Positions 1-6,043 of a DNA stretch of 9,145 nt are shown here, in pieces. Origin of the DNA: Methylobacter sp. (lineage in GTDB: Bacteria; Pseudomonadota; Gammaproteobacteria; Methylococcales; Methylomonadaceae); the NCBI GenBank assembly GCA_028714995.1, contig JAQTLI010000082.1, forward strand, positions 1-9,145, read 5' to 3'. Position 1 is the stretch's first letter. Each line of letters starts with the position of its first letter. The notes under the pieces were generated by a model. The model did no database searches and was not told the DNA's origin. It saw only the letters and a program-made list of their open reading frames with translations. Both the position numbers and the translations under genes were made by a program.

Positions 1-735
1 CAACGCAAAGAGTCAAGATCACGCCGCAATAACCAAGGAACACCTGAAAATTTCGAGCTTTACGTTGTACCCGACAATCGAAAGATTGTCTCCCCACTAA
101 GACCCATGACCAAGGCGCAGAATCGCTACATGACGGCGATTGAAAACCACATCATCACTTTCGGCACCGGGTTCGCCGGTACTGGCAAGACCTATATCGC
201 GGCGGCTATGGCCGCCGATCTGCTCCACGACAAAAAAATCGATAAAATCATCATCACCCGTCCCGCTGTTGAAGCAGGTGAATCGTTCGGTTTCCTGCCA
301 GGTTTGCTCGATGAAAAATACGCCCCCTATCTTGAACCGTATATCAATGTTTTCCATGAGCGTTTAGGCAAATCACACACCGAATACCTGATCAAGCATA
401 AGCGTATTGAAGCGAAAGCACTGGGGTTCATGCGTGGCGTGACATTTACCGATTGCTGGGCATTACTGGATGAGGCGCAGAATGTTTCGCCCAGCCAGAT
501 GAAATTGTTTCTTAGCCGTTTGGGCAATAACGCTAAGGCAGTCATATCTGGCGATATTGAGCAATCGGACATATCTGGCAGGTCTGGACTGGATGATGCA
601 ATAAGATTACTTAAAGACACGCCTAGTGTGGCTCATGTGGACTTTGATTCAACTGATGATATTGTTCGGTCAGGCATTGCGAGGGATATTATTATTGCTT
701 ATTCTGGGCAGTCAACGGGCAAGAACTATTGGTGA
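1..735 (+). CDS. PhoH-family P-loop ATPase (5' end outside window)
   Basis: PhoH-like cytoplasmic ATPase, a family related to the nucleotide-binding half of superfamily 1 helicases; the cellular role is poorly defined, although the E. coli member responds to phosphate starvation. The frame is open from base 1, so 244 residues are visible and the N-terminus is missing; the ATG at 106 is internal because the frame reads through it from upstream. Walker A is GFAGTGKT (GTGKT at visible residues 60-64) and Walker B is WALLDEAQN (LLDEAQN at about 155-161). Family blocks ITRPAVEAGESFGFLPG, EKYAPYLEPY and VISGDIEQSD are all present. It resembles the compact PhoH form found in E. coli and in phages more than the longer PhoL type. 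It lacks a visible C-terminal RNA-binding domain, as expected for that form. A small frame overlaps its stop. The family call is secure; the role is not. Confidence 0.93.
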   Translation, partial: QRKESRSRRNNQGTPENFELYVVPDNRKIVSPLRPMTKAQNRYMTAIENHIITFGTGFAGTGKTYIAAAMAADLLHDKKIDKIIITRPAVEAGESFGFLPGLLDEKYAPYLEPYINVFHERLGKSHTEYLIKHKRIEAKALGFMRGVTFTDCWALLDEAQNVSPSQMKLFLSRLGNNAKAVISGDIEQSDISGRSGLDDAIRLLKDTPSVAHVDFDSTDDIVRSGIARDIIIAYSGQSTGKNYW

Positions 736-848
736 GTCAATTTGTCTCTGTGCCATTGCATCGTATTGTTCAAGATGATGTTGCTTTATCAGGTCAACTA
801 AAAGCTGCCTATAAGTTGGCAAGGTTGTTGGCGCCGATCGAAAATTGA
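732..848 (+). CDS. Small overlapping ORF after phoH, possibly truncated
   Basis: A 38-codon frame starts with GTG inside the last codons of the PhoH gene (GTGA overlap), an arrangement typical of translational coupling. The predicted peptide starts VSQFVSVPLHRIVQDDVALS and continues with an amphipathic stretch rich in Leu, Ala and Lys. It stops inside the sequence CCGATCGAAAATTGATCA, which looks like the end of an inserted element, so this may be the 5' remnant of a longer gene. I do not recognise the peptide. It could also be a chance frame; the overlap and the codon pattern are the only support. Confidence 0.35.
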   Translation: MSQFVSVPLHRIVQDDVALSGQLKAAYKLARLLAPIEN

Positions 849-875
849 TCACTCGTACCGATAAAATATTGATCA
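834..875. repeat. Two 18-bp direct motifs, IS21-end-like
   Basis: CCGATCGAAAATTGATCA (834-851) and CCGATAAAATATTGATCA (858-875) match at 15 of 18 positions with a 24-bp period. Short repeated motifs at the termini, probable transposase binding sites, are characteristic of IS21-family elements. No istA or istB coding sequence follows, so at most this is a solitary end. The assignment is inferred from motif style only. Confidence 0.35.
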
Positions 876-1178
876 GGGAAATGAGTTTGAAAGCTTTGAA
901 AATTAATAAGCTACCCCAAGCTACACTGGTCAAACATGTTTCGGCATAACCAGCTATAAATAATCAAATTTTAACCGGCACCAACACCCTAAACCTGACA
1001 CTCGTTAATTACTCAGTTTAGGATCAATTAGCCCTTTTTATTTAATCCATGCCAATTGATTCCGGCTTGTTGCATAGCCCCATAAGGTGGGTTACGCTAC
1101 CGCTAATCCGGCCTATGTACAACGATCCTTCCTTGCCGTTGTTAACAACTTGATAAAATAATTGAAGGGCAATTAAAA
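849..1178. other. Gene-poor stretch between phoH region and 1179
   Basis: No convincing gene. The stretch begins with the IS21-end-like motifs, then has a 22-codon frame (ATG at 881) that I do not consider real. It ends with an AT-rich run and the palindromic element at 1081-1118. Stops are frequent in all plus frames. Confidence 0.5.
1081..1118. repeat. Imperfect palindromic GGTGGGTTACGC element
   Basis: The segment carries AGGTGGGTTACGCTACCGC followed by TAATCCGGCCTATG; its two halves fold back imperfectly, with CATA...TATG at the base and GTTA/TAAT-type pairing inside. Elements with the core GGTGGGTTACGC recur as dispersed intergenic palindromes in many bacterial genomes. This copy looks degraded. 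Confidence 0.4.
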
Positions 1179-1444
1179 ATGGATAATGACAATTTAATAG
1201 ATCAAGCGCGGTATCTTTATGCTGCATTAGAGGTCGAACGAAATGCACTATCCATAGGAACAAAACTAAGTTTGATCGTCTTGACCGTTTAGTAATCTGC
1301 GCTTATTGCCGTTATCAGCGTCGGTTAAATCGCTGTGTTTTGTGTTATCAGCACCGATTAAAGGACTGTAATCGGAAGTTTTGGGGGAATGAACATCAGT
1401 TCTGCCCAGCTGGCAAAAAGCTTCATAGAACCATAAAGCGATAG
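1179..1444 (+). pseudogene. Probable frameshifted small Cys-rich protein gene
   Basis: Two adjacent plus-strand frames appear to form one gene. The first starts at ATG 1179 and reads MDNDNLIDQARYLYAALEVE, then RNALSIGTKLS, stopping at 1290-1292. The second is open from about 1235 and from 1268 reads KFDRLDRLVICAYCRYQRRL and on to TAG 1442-1444, with Cys pairs CAYC and CVLC and two further single Cys that could bind a metal. A single-base shift near 1262-1270 joins them into a protein of about 88 residues. I do not recognise the family. A 33-bp internal duplication (1311-1337 and 1344-1370) lies in the second part. The opposite strand is also open across 1266-1454, so orientation is not certain. 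Confidence 0.33.
1311..1375. repeat. 33-bp tandem duplication with a 7-bp hairpin
   Basis: GTTATCAGC followed by a related CG(G/A)TTAAA...CTGT block occurs at 1311-1337 and again at 1344-1370, a 33-bp period that keeps the reading frame. The second copy contains a perfect inverted repeat, CCGATTA (1354-1360) and TAATCGG (1369-1375), around an 8-base loop. Confidence 0.5.
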
Positions 1445-1700
1445 CGAGGGACACATTAGAGTAGAAGGCAAACCTATTTGGAATTTTAGACTCTTATTGG
1501 CTTTGAACGCTATGCAAAATCATACAGTCTACCTAATGTTTTGATCGACTTTTTTCACCATTATCGTGCTTAAAAATCAATTCGATAGTCCTACTGGATG
1601 GGGAACCGGACAATCAGTTATTTAGATCCCTATGGCAGCAATGAGACGAGTTCGACCTATCGCGAATGCCACAAATCGATCAATAGAAGCCGTTCACTGC
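1445..1700. other. Gene-free stretch, repeat-derived
   Basis: No credible gene. It holds CTAATGTTTTGAT (near 1531), found again in the same orientation at about 5380, and GAGTTCGACCTATCGCGAATG (near 1650), which resembles the GTCGAACTCGGTC...TCGCGAATGACG block at about 5447. It is therefore a mosaic of the same intergenic repeat material that accompanies copy B of the dispersed repeat. Confidence 0.45.
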
Positions 1701-1850
1701 AAATAAACGCCCAATATTTTTCAGCTATCGACACTGGCTTTACCAACTTGATACACTGTAAAAAATTGATTTACCAGGCAGCACAATTGGCATCTGGAAA
1801 ATTTTCAATGTTGATTTCTATAGTTACCTGGTAAGTTTTGCATGGTGATT
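1701..1850 (+). repeat. Dispersed repeat, copy A (inverted partner of 5219-5366)
   Basis: Reading forward, this 150-bp segment aligns along its length with the reverse complement of 5219-5366. The last 56 bases, from TCTGGAAAATTTTCAATG to GTTTTGCATGGTGA, are nearly identical, with one substitution and a one-base length difference. The outer part is more diverged but clearly alignable, for example CGCCCAATATTTTTCAGCTA against CGCACAATATTTCCAGTTA. The plus frame across it could give a short peptide ending ISIVTW, but the same frame is broken in copy B, so it behaves as a non-coding repeat. Confidence 0.8.
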
Positions 1851-1878
1851 GACAGTGCTATCCACTGCTGCCGTTCCG

Positions 1879-2199
1879 TTACTGGCTGATCCCAGCTTTT
1901 TTGAGCCAGTCCAGTTCCATGTTCAGTTGTCCGATCTTGGCGTACAGCCGGTCCGGATCACTTTGGGCATCGACCGGTTTCGGTCCGCGCTTGCCTTCAT
2001 ATAGGCTGCCGGCATTCGCCAGCAACTCTTTTTTCCATTGATTCACTTGGGTCGGATGTACACCAAATTCCTGGGCGATCTCATTAACGGTTTTAGTCCC
2101 TTTGACCGCTTCCAAGGCAACCTTAACTTTTTGCGTACCGGTAAAAATCTTGCGCTTCTGTTCACTCACAAACTGCTCTTTTTTATCGCAGGCTACCAT
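1879..2199 (-). CDS. IS3-family transposase OrfA (helix-turn-helix subunit)
   Basis: OrfA is the DNA-binding half of IS3-type transposases; normally a -1 frameshift fuses it to the catalytic OrfB. This 106-residue product has the expected length. Residues from about 17 to 65 form the helix-turn-helix region (KVKVALEAVKG, VNEIAQEFGVHPTQVNQWKK), followed by GKRGPKP and the leucine-rich C-terminus DRLYAKIGQLNMELDWLKK. Near its 3' end the gene carries the slippery heptamer AAAAAAG (1896-1902). The -1 frame after it reads SWDQPVTERQQWIALS, the usual start of OrfB, and is then interrupted. OrfA itself looks intact, but without OrfB it has no catalytic partner here. Confidence 0.92.
   Translation of the reverse strand: MVACDKKEQFVSEQKRKIFTGTQKVKVALEAVKGTKTVNEIAQEFGVHPTQVNQWKKELLANAGSLYEGKRGPKPVDAQSDPDRLYAKIGQLNMELDWLKKAGISQ
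1896..1902 (-). promoter_or_regulatory. A6G slippery heptamer for -1 frameshifting
   Basis: AAAAAAG on the minus strand within codons for LKKA of orfA. The -1 frame continues into an OrfB-like start (WDQPVTERQQWI), as in functional IS3 elements. It is non-productive here because orfB is truncated. Confidence 0.7.
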
Positions 2200-2240
2200 C
2201 TTAAATTATTGTCCGGATATCGGGATCCACTTTAGTATTG

Positions 2241-2678
2241 CTAAATTTTTGAAGAGTTTGGTCGACCGGTTTTAACTTTTTCAACTTGTTTAACAGCTTG
2301 TTTAAGTTCAGCTAAGTTTAATTTTGTAAGTAAATGGAGTCCGGCGCGAAGAATTTCACCTTTCTTGACATGGATTCCCGCTGCTAAGCAGGTTTTCTTG
2401 AGTTCTGAAATTTTCAGATAATCCTGTTCTGGAAATGAAAAACTATCTCTGATGACTTTTGCTTTGACGATTCTTCTTTTTTTAATAGGAGTTTTAACTT
2501 CATCTTCAACTGTCTTAACGATTTTCTTAGTTTTAGCGGCTTTGCTTAATGTTGCTATTGATGACTTTTTAGAGACTTTCTTGTTCGCTTCTTTATCTAT
2601 TGACGGTTCAATAGCAATTTCGAGCGGTTCGGCTGCTGTTTTTTTTGATTTTGGCTGTGGCTTTGCTGTGCTTAACAT
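2241..2678 (-). CDS. Lys-rich DNA-binding-like protein, conserved hypothetical
   Basis: 145-residue basic cytoplasmic protein. Residues 1-75 are low-complexity and rich in Lys, Ala and Ser, with motifs such as KPQPKSKKTA, KKVSKKSS and PIKKRR, like the tails of histone H1-like proteins. Residues 76-138 form a folded domain, VIRDSFSFPEQDYLKISELK then KKGEILRAGLHLLTKLN, ending in KTGRP. I recall this C-terminal layout (RDSF-P...Y..I..LK...KK.E.LRAGL...TGRP) from uncharacterised proteobacterial proteins, and its strand-helix-helix look suggests a ribbon-helix-helix-like DNA-binding unit. The start is set by a strong AAGGGG ribosome binding site six bases upstream. An operator-like palindrome lies in its promoter region, consistent with self-regulation. 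The stop lies only 11 bases from the IS3 terminus. Function is inferred, not known. Confidence 0.75.
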   Translation of the reverse strand: MLSTAKPQPKSKKTAAEPLEIAIEPSIDKEANKKVSKKSSIATLSKAAKTKKIVKTVEDEVKTPIKKRRIVKAKVIRDSFSFPEQDYLKISELKKTCLAAGIHVKKGEILRAGLHLLTKLNLAELKQAVKQVEKVKTGRPNSSKI

Positions 2679-2708
2679 GGGGTTCCCCTTTATACTTAAA
2701 TCAAATAA

Positions 2709-2729
2709 AGTATATACCGTTTATACGGT
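2709..2729 (-). promoter_or_regulatory. Putative promoter -10 with overlapping operator palindrome
   Basis: On the minus strand, TATACT (2709-2714) is a good -10 hexamer about 31 bases before the start codon of the Lys-rich gene. Immediately upstream, ACCGTATAAACGGT (2716-2729) is a palindrome with arms ACCGT/ACGGT, placed where a repressor would occlude the promoter. The -35 region is weak (ACTGAA-like). Confidence 0.45.
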
Positions 2730-2861
2730 TCTTCAGTTGTATATTTCAAATATGACCTACTAAACTCAAGGCTTTGATGCATATTTGCTCGTCCTAAGTA
2801 TGTGTTTTTGCAGTTAATGCGGCAGAACCAGATCGTTACCCTATTTAGTCGTACATGAACC

Positions 2862-2914
2862 AACGCTGTTTATCATGAAAACGGACCGTGAGCAGAGTGA
2901 TGACGAACAGCGTT
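2862..2914. repeat. 9-bp perfect inverted repeat spanning the sulP-like gene end
   Basis: AACGCTGTT (2862-2870) and AACAGCGTT (2906-2914) are exact inverted copies separated by 35 bases, and they straddle the stop codon of the transporter gene. It could form a large-loop stem at the transcript end, but no U-tract follows, so I do not call it a terminator. Confidence 0.4.
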
Positions 2915-4579
2915 AAAAGGAATTAACGGGACATTTTTTTGAGCGCCAACCACTGCATCGTCTACGCTCCAATAGAGTTTGCCCTGAAATTTATCTCCTG
3001 CCAGTTTTAGTAACAACTGCCTTATCGGATCTTTAACTCGTGCCAAAAAAAGTACTTTATTTTGATGCTTAAGTTCATCAGCAAGTTCAATTAAACATTC
3101 AGCCGCCGTGCTGTCAAGATTTGCACTTTGCTCAAGACTCACGATAAGAATCTGTACATCGTTTCTACTCTTTAAACGCTGTTGAACTTCGGCCAGAATG
3201 CCTTCGACGCTGGCAAAAAACAGCGGTTCTTCAGGACGCAAAATTAATAAATTGGCCTGGGGTAGGGCATCGGGGTGATTTTCTCTATCCACATAATCAC
3301 GTGAATGCTCCAACGCTGCCAGTTCCCTTACCACAGGCTGACTGAAGGAGCGTATTGCAGCTGCTAATGACAATCCTATGGCAATCAGCATTCCATGTAA
3401 CACCCCAAAAACTAAAACTGCAACGATCGCAGCCAGCGCAAGATATTGATCACGATCCATCCGCCAGAGATAAAGGAGTGATTTGGGGCTTAGTGCATGG
3501 CTCAAGGCATTAATCACGGCTGCTGCAACAATAGGCTCTGGAATGAGACCTATCCACCCTTGCCCAAAAACGACCATTAAAAGTAAAACTAATGCAGCAA
3601 TTACCCCTGCGAGTTTACTTCGTGCTCCCGCTTCCTCATTCGCAGAACTGACTGAAAATCCTGCGCCGACTGGCATACCCTGAAGTAAACCTGAAACAAG
3701 ATTGGCAGTCCCTAGCGCAAACAGTTCACGGTTGGGTTCTACAACATTGCCGTGAATAAGTGAGAGGCTACGAATACTGCCCCAGGATTCGGCAACAATG
3801 ATAACCAGTAAACCGCACGCTAGTTCAGCCAACTGAACCCACTTTTCCAGTGGTAACTGCGGCAAGCTCAAACCCAGTGTTTTTATTTGCAAAGGCCCGA
3901 CAATAGCCACATTAAAATTGGCAAGATTCATTGAGTTGCTTAAACAGATACCCAAAACTAATACCACAAAAGCGCTAGGCACAGCAGGCCAACGTTTCAG
4001 CACCCATAATAAAACCAGTGCACTGCAACCAATGACTGTGCTCCAGATAGCCCATTCAGTCGCGTGATTGAATAACTCAACGATTATATGAAAAGGATCT
4101 GAAGCATGGACTTTAATACCCAGTATTATGGGCAGTTGCTTGGTGATAATGGTTACCGCCAAAGCAAACGAAAAACCATGCAGTACCGGACGCGAAACGA
4201 ATGCCGAAAGCCGTCCGAGTTTAGCTTTTGCAAAAACTAATAAGCCAACGCCCGTTAATATGACCAAAGCTACTCCTAAAGCTGCGGCAGCATTGCCATC
4301 AACCGGATGCAATGACAGAACTACAGCGGCAAGGAGTGCCGCAGCGGATGAAGTTGGCGCAACGATAGCAAAATGACTTCCCCCTAACCAGGCGTAACAC
4401 ATTAAGCCCACCAATGCGGCAGTTATAGCGGATTGAATGGTAAGATGCGCAATGGCAGCATAAGCGACAGCCTCAGGCAATAAAATAAAGGCAACCGATA
4501 AACCTGCAACCGCATCGGCAGCCAATAATCGTCTACGCGGCCAACATATGCTGTGCTTCACAGGTAAATTAAAGTTCAT
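2873..4579 (-). CDS. SulP/SLC26-family anion permease with STAS domain
   Basis: Inner-membrane transporter of the SulP family, whose members move sulfate, bicarbonate or other anions by proton or sodium symport or by exchange. At 568 residues it has normal bacterial length. The N-terminal signature is RRLLAADAVAGLSVAFILLP with PEAVAYAAIA, followed by about 10-14 hydrophobic segments to roughly residue 415. Core blocks include GGSHFAIVAPTSSAAALLAA, NRELFALGTANLVSGLLQG and MPVGAGFSVSSANEEAGARS. A cytoplasmic STAS domain follows (about 440-545) with LDSTAAECLIELADEL, the loop around the usual Ser/Thr control site. No carbonic anhydrase neighbour or bicA-like context is seen, so the substrate cannot be named. 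The gene stands alone, about 210 bases downstream of a small ParB-like gene on the same strand. The ATG at 4579 fits the family N-terminus, although the ribosome binding site is weak. Confidence 0.92.
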   Translation of the reverse strand: MNFNLPVKHSICWPRRRLLAADAVAGLSVAFILLPEAVAYAAIAHLTIQSAITAALVGLMCYAWLGGSHFAIVAPTSSAAALLAAVVLSLHPVDGNAAAALGVALVILTGVGLLVFAKAKLGRLSAFVSRPVLHGFSFALAVTIITKQLPIILGIKVHASDPFHIIVELFNHATEWAIWSTVIGCSALVLLWVLKRWPAVPSAFVVLVLGICLSNSMNLANFNVAIVGPLQIKTLGLSLPQLPLEKWVQLAELACGLLVIIVAESWGSIRSLSLIHGNVVEPNRELFALGTANLVSGLLQGMPVGAGFSVSSANEEAGARSKLAGVIAALVLLLMVVFGQGWIGLIPEPIVAAAVINALSHALSPKSLLYLWRMDRDQYLALAAIVAVLVFGVLHGMLIAIGLSLAAAIRSFSQPVVRELAALEHSRDYVDRENHPDALPQANLLILRPEEPLFFASVEGILAEVQQRLKSRNDVQILIVSLEQSANLDSTAAECLIELADELKHQNKVLFLARVKDPIRQLLLKLAGDKFQGKLYWSVDDAVVGAQKNVPLIPFNAVRHHSAHGPFS

Positions 4580-4619
4580 TTTTTAACTTGCACATCAGCA
4601 TATGCCCGATTGTCATTTG

Positions 4620-4647
4620 AGTTGGGCCTAAGACTTTCAGCTCAACT
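4620..4647. other. Stem-loop in the sulP-like gene leader
   Basis: AGTTGGGC (4620-4627) pairs with GCTCAACT (4640-4647), eight pairs with one G-U, around a 12-base loop, 41 bases before the transporter start codon. On the plus strand it is followed by an AT-rich run rather than a clean T-tract. It may be a leader structure or a weak terminator. Confidence 0.35.
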
Positions 4648-4789
4648 TTAATTAAATGTTGATTTTTTGTGGGCATGGCATTTTGAGTTCTTATGATGAA
4701 CGCTGACCGGCCAGTCCGCGTGCGAACTAGCCCGGGTTGAGCGAGGAATTAGGCAGAGTTAACCGCAAAAGTGGGAGGCTGTGACACCC

Positions 4790-5167
4790 TCAGATGATTT
4801 TGCATGGGATCAATGCATCTTCGTTGAACTCGTAGATGGCACACAGGCGGTGGTAGCCATCCGCAATCACAACTATACCGTTCGGTTCGTCTCTTAGGAG
4901 AAGAAGAGGTGAAAGACTCTTCCCATTCAGGATCTTTTTCCTGTCCTTCTCGACATGTAAATTGCTCACGCCCAATAGTGAGAGTCGAGAAGCTCTGAAG
5001 ATATCCTTGGCTTTGAACTGCACGATGGCGGAGTTTCTAAACCTAATCATTATTTCAGCAACTCGATCATCGTTATAAAGAAGTCTGAGATAGGACTCAG
5101 CGGCTGGGTAGTCGTGCTCCTCAACATCGGGAAGCCACTTGATCTCTTTTACGTCCGATTTTGCCAT
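4790..5167 (-). CDS. Small ParB/sulfiredoxin-fold-like conserved protein
   Basis: 125-residue soluble protein. The start is placed at ATG 5167 (MAKSDVKEIKWLPDVEEHDY), preceded by a GAGG ribosome binding site; an upstream in-frame ATG at 5245 would read through repeat copy B and is unlikely. The C-terminal half has the ParB-like nuclease/sulfiredoxin-fold pattern: FKAKDIFRASRLSLLG, then LSPLLLLRDEPNGIVVIADG and YHRLCAIYEF, where the DGYHRL motif corresponds to the (D/N)G.HR nucleotide or phosphate loop of this fold. Stand-alone proteins of this shape occur in many proteobacteria without an assigned role. There is no ParA partner or helix-turn-helix domain, so it is not a chromosome-partitioning ParB. 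Its promoter region abuts the dispersed repeat. The fold call is moderate; function is unknown. Confidence 0.75.
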   Translation of the reverse strand: MAKSDVKEIKWLPDVEEHDYPAAESYLRLLYNDDRVAEIMIRFRNSAIVQFKAKDIFRASRLSLLGVSNLHVEKDRKKILNGKSLSPLLLLRDEPNGIVVIADGYHRLCAIYEFNEDALIPCKII

Positions 5168-5218
5168 TTTTCGCCTCAGCTTTCCCCCTTTTTTTCTATT
5201 GATAGCGTTTGGTGTGTT

Positions 5219-5366
5219 AATCACCATGCAAAACTTACCAGGCAACTATAGAAATCAACATTGAAATTTTCCAGACACCAAGAGTGCTGCTTAGGAAATC
5301 AATATCTTACAGTACCTTAAGCTGGTAAAGTCAGTGTTGATAACTGGAAATATTGTGCGTTGATTG
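5219..5366 (-). repeat. Dispersed repeat, copy B (inverted partner of 1701-1850)
   Basis: The reverse complement of this segment aligns with copy A, best over TCTGGAAAATTTCAATG to GTTTTGCATGGTGATT and more loosely beyond. Both copies end at the same point (GGTGATT), after which the flanks differ: OrfB of the IS3 remnant beside copy A, and the leader of the ParB-like gene here. A common end at the same base suggests a defined element boundary. Confidence 0.8.
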
Positions 5367-5433
5367 ACACGTCTTGTCTAATGTTTTGATGACCATCCAT
5401 ATTAAACGTTTTCGTGTTTTAAGAACGAACTTG

Positions 5434-5499
5434 ACTGACCGCAGTGGGTCGAACTCGGTCTTTCGCGAATGACGCTTCGGCCAATTGTAGACAGTCAGT
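5434..5499. repeat. Intergenic repeat with short terminal inverted repeats
   Basis: The segment begins ACTGAC and ends GTCAGT, and inside carries GTCGAACTCGGTC and TCGCGAATGACGCTTCGGCC. Read on the minus strand it gives the VYNWPKRHSRKTEFDP type of peptide that annotation pipelines often call from this kind of proteobacterial intergenic repeat. The adjacent open frame is therefore not listed as a gene. A related but degraded piece lies near 1648-1670. Confidence 0.5.
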
Positions 5500-5840
5500 T
5501 TAGTTTTACCCCTTTCATTCTGAAACAAAATCAAGCGGACTCATAGTTCTCAAGCTAAATACTCAACAGAGTACCCCATTTCATGTGCCCATTTAAATCT
5601 ATCTGATTGAGAACACCCCCTAGGCAGAGACTATTTTCAAGAACATCTAATGGACTATGTGGGTTAGCATCAAAAGATGGTTCAGAATTAATTTTGAATA
5701 GCAGGTTTTGGACGTTTTTTGCCTGACACGCAGCTAGATTTACTATCTTAGTGACTTGGTAGATGATGACGACGAAATTGTTTGTGCCATTCTGTCCCGC
5801 AAATATCAATACGATTCGAGAGGGGCTTGGGATAGTACCG
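5500..5840. other. Gene-free stretch, no recognisable content
   Basis: No gene I can support. A minus-strand frame is open through here and beyond (from 6112 down to 5555), but its upstream part crosses the tRNA fragment, the terminator and the direct repeats. Its downstream part (FAGQNGTNNFVVIIYQVTK and on) has no recognisable domain. It may be decayed coding sequence. Confidence 0.4.
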
Positions 5841-5932
5841 GTTTTTTGCGTCAAAAATACTGGTAAGCATTGCGGGTGTTTTTTAAGAATAATTGCGCTG
5901 TTTTGTGTCAAAAACTTAGGCAAGTGTTGCGG
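5841..5932. repeat. Two direct repeats of about 34 bp, 57-bp period
   Basis: On the minus strand, CCGCAAxxCTTxCC followed by TTTTTGACxCAAAA occurs twice, at 5932-5900 and 5875-5841, with the same end-to-end spacing of 57 bases. The copies differ at several positions but share both conserved blocks. They lie about 60 bases beyond the terminator of the tRNA fragment. They may be protein-binding sites or a tandem duplication; no function is shown. Confidence 0.6.
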
Positions 5933-5993
5933 TTTGTTATGACTATTTATTTTTAATTGCAACGTGAGTGCAACGTAACAAAATAACAGGCAT

Positions 5994-6025
5994 AAAAAAA
6001 GCCCTTCAAAAAATCGTAAGGACTT
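5994..6025 (-). terminator. Rho-independent terminator after the tRNA-Lys fragment
   Basis: On the minus strand AAGTCCTT (6025-6018) pairs with AAGGGCTT (6006-5999) through eight pairs including one G-U, around an 11-base loop, and is followed by a run of seven T (6000-5994). It sits 18 bases after the CCA end of the tRNA fragment, a normal position for a tRNA terminator. Confidence 0.8.
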
Positions 6026-6043
6026 GATTTGTAATAACTTTGA

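Larger units (their letters stand above)
1851..2229 (-). mobile_element. IS3-family insertion sequence remnant
   Basis: The 5' terminus of the element on the minus strand reads TGGATCCCGATATCCGGACA (down from 2229), a typical IS3-type inverted-repeat end with a TGG start and a CCGGACA core. Then come an intact orfA and only the first codons of orfB. The orfB frame stops being recognisable at about 1851, exactly where dispersed repeat copy A ends, so the rest of orfB and the right end of the IS are missing. It cannot transpose by itself. Confidence 0.8.

Noticed and set aside
1598..1834. Plus-strand open frame of 78 codons
   Set aside because: It translates repeat copy A; the equivalent frame in copy B contains stops, so it is not under coding selection.
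3483..4376. Plus-strand open frames inside the transporter gene
   Set aside because: They are antisense shadows of the well-supported SulP coding sequence.
4790..5245. Longer ParB-like protein starting at 5245
   Set aside because: The extra 26 residues are translated from the end of repeat copy B and the leader; a better ribosome binding site and the family-like start lie at 5167.
5331..5534. Minus-strand open frame of 67 codons
   Set aside because: It translates dispersed repeat copy B and the 66-bp intergenic repeat (VYNWPKRHSRK), a common spurious call from such repeats.
5841..5932. CRISPR array
   Set aside because: Only two imperfect copies with a single spacer-like gap, no cas genes, and variation within the repeat.
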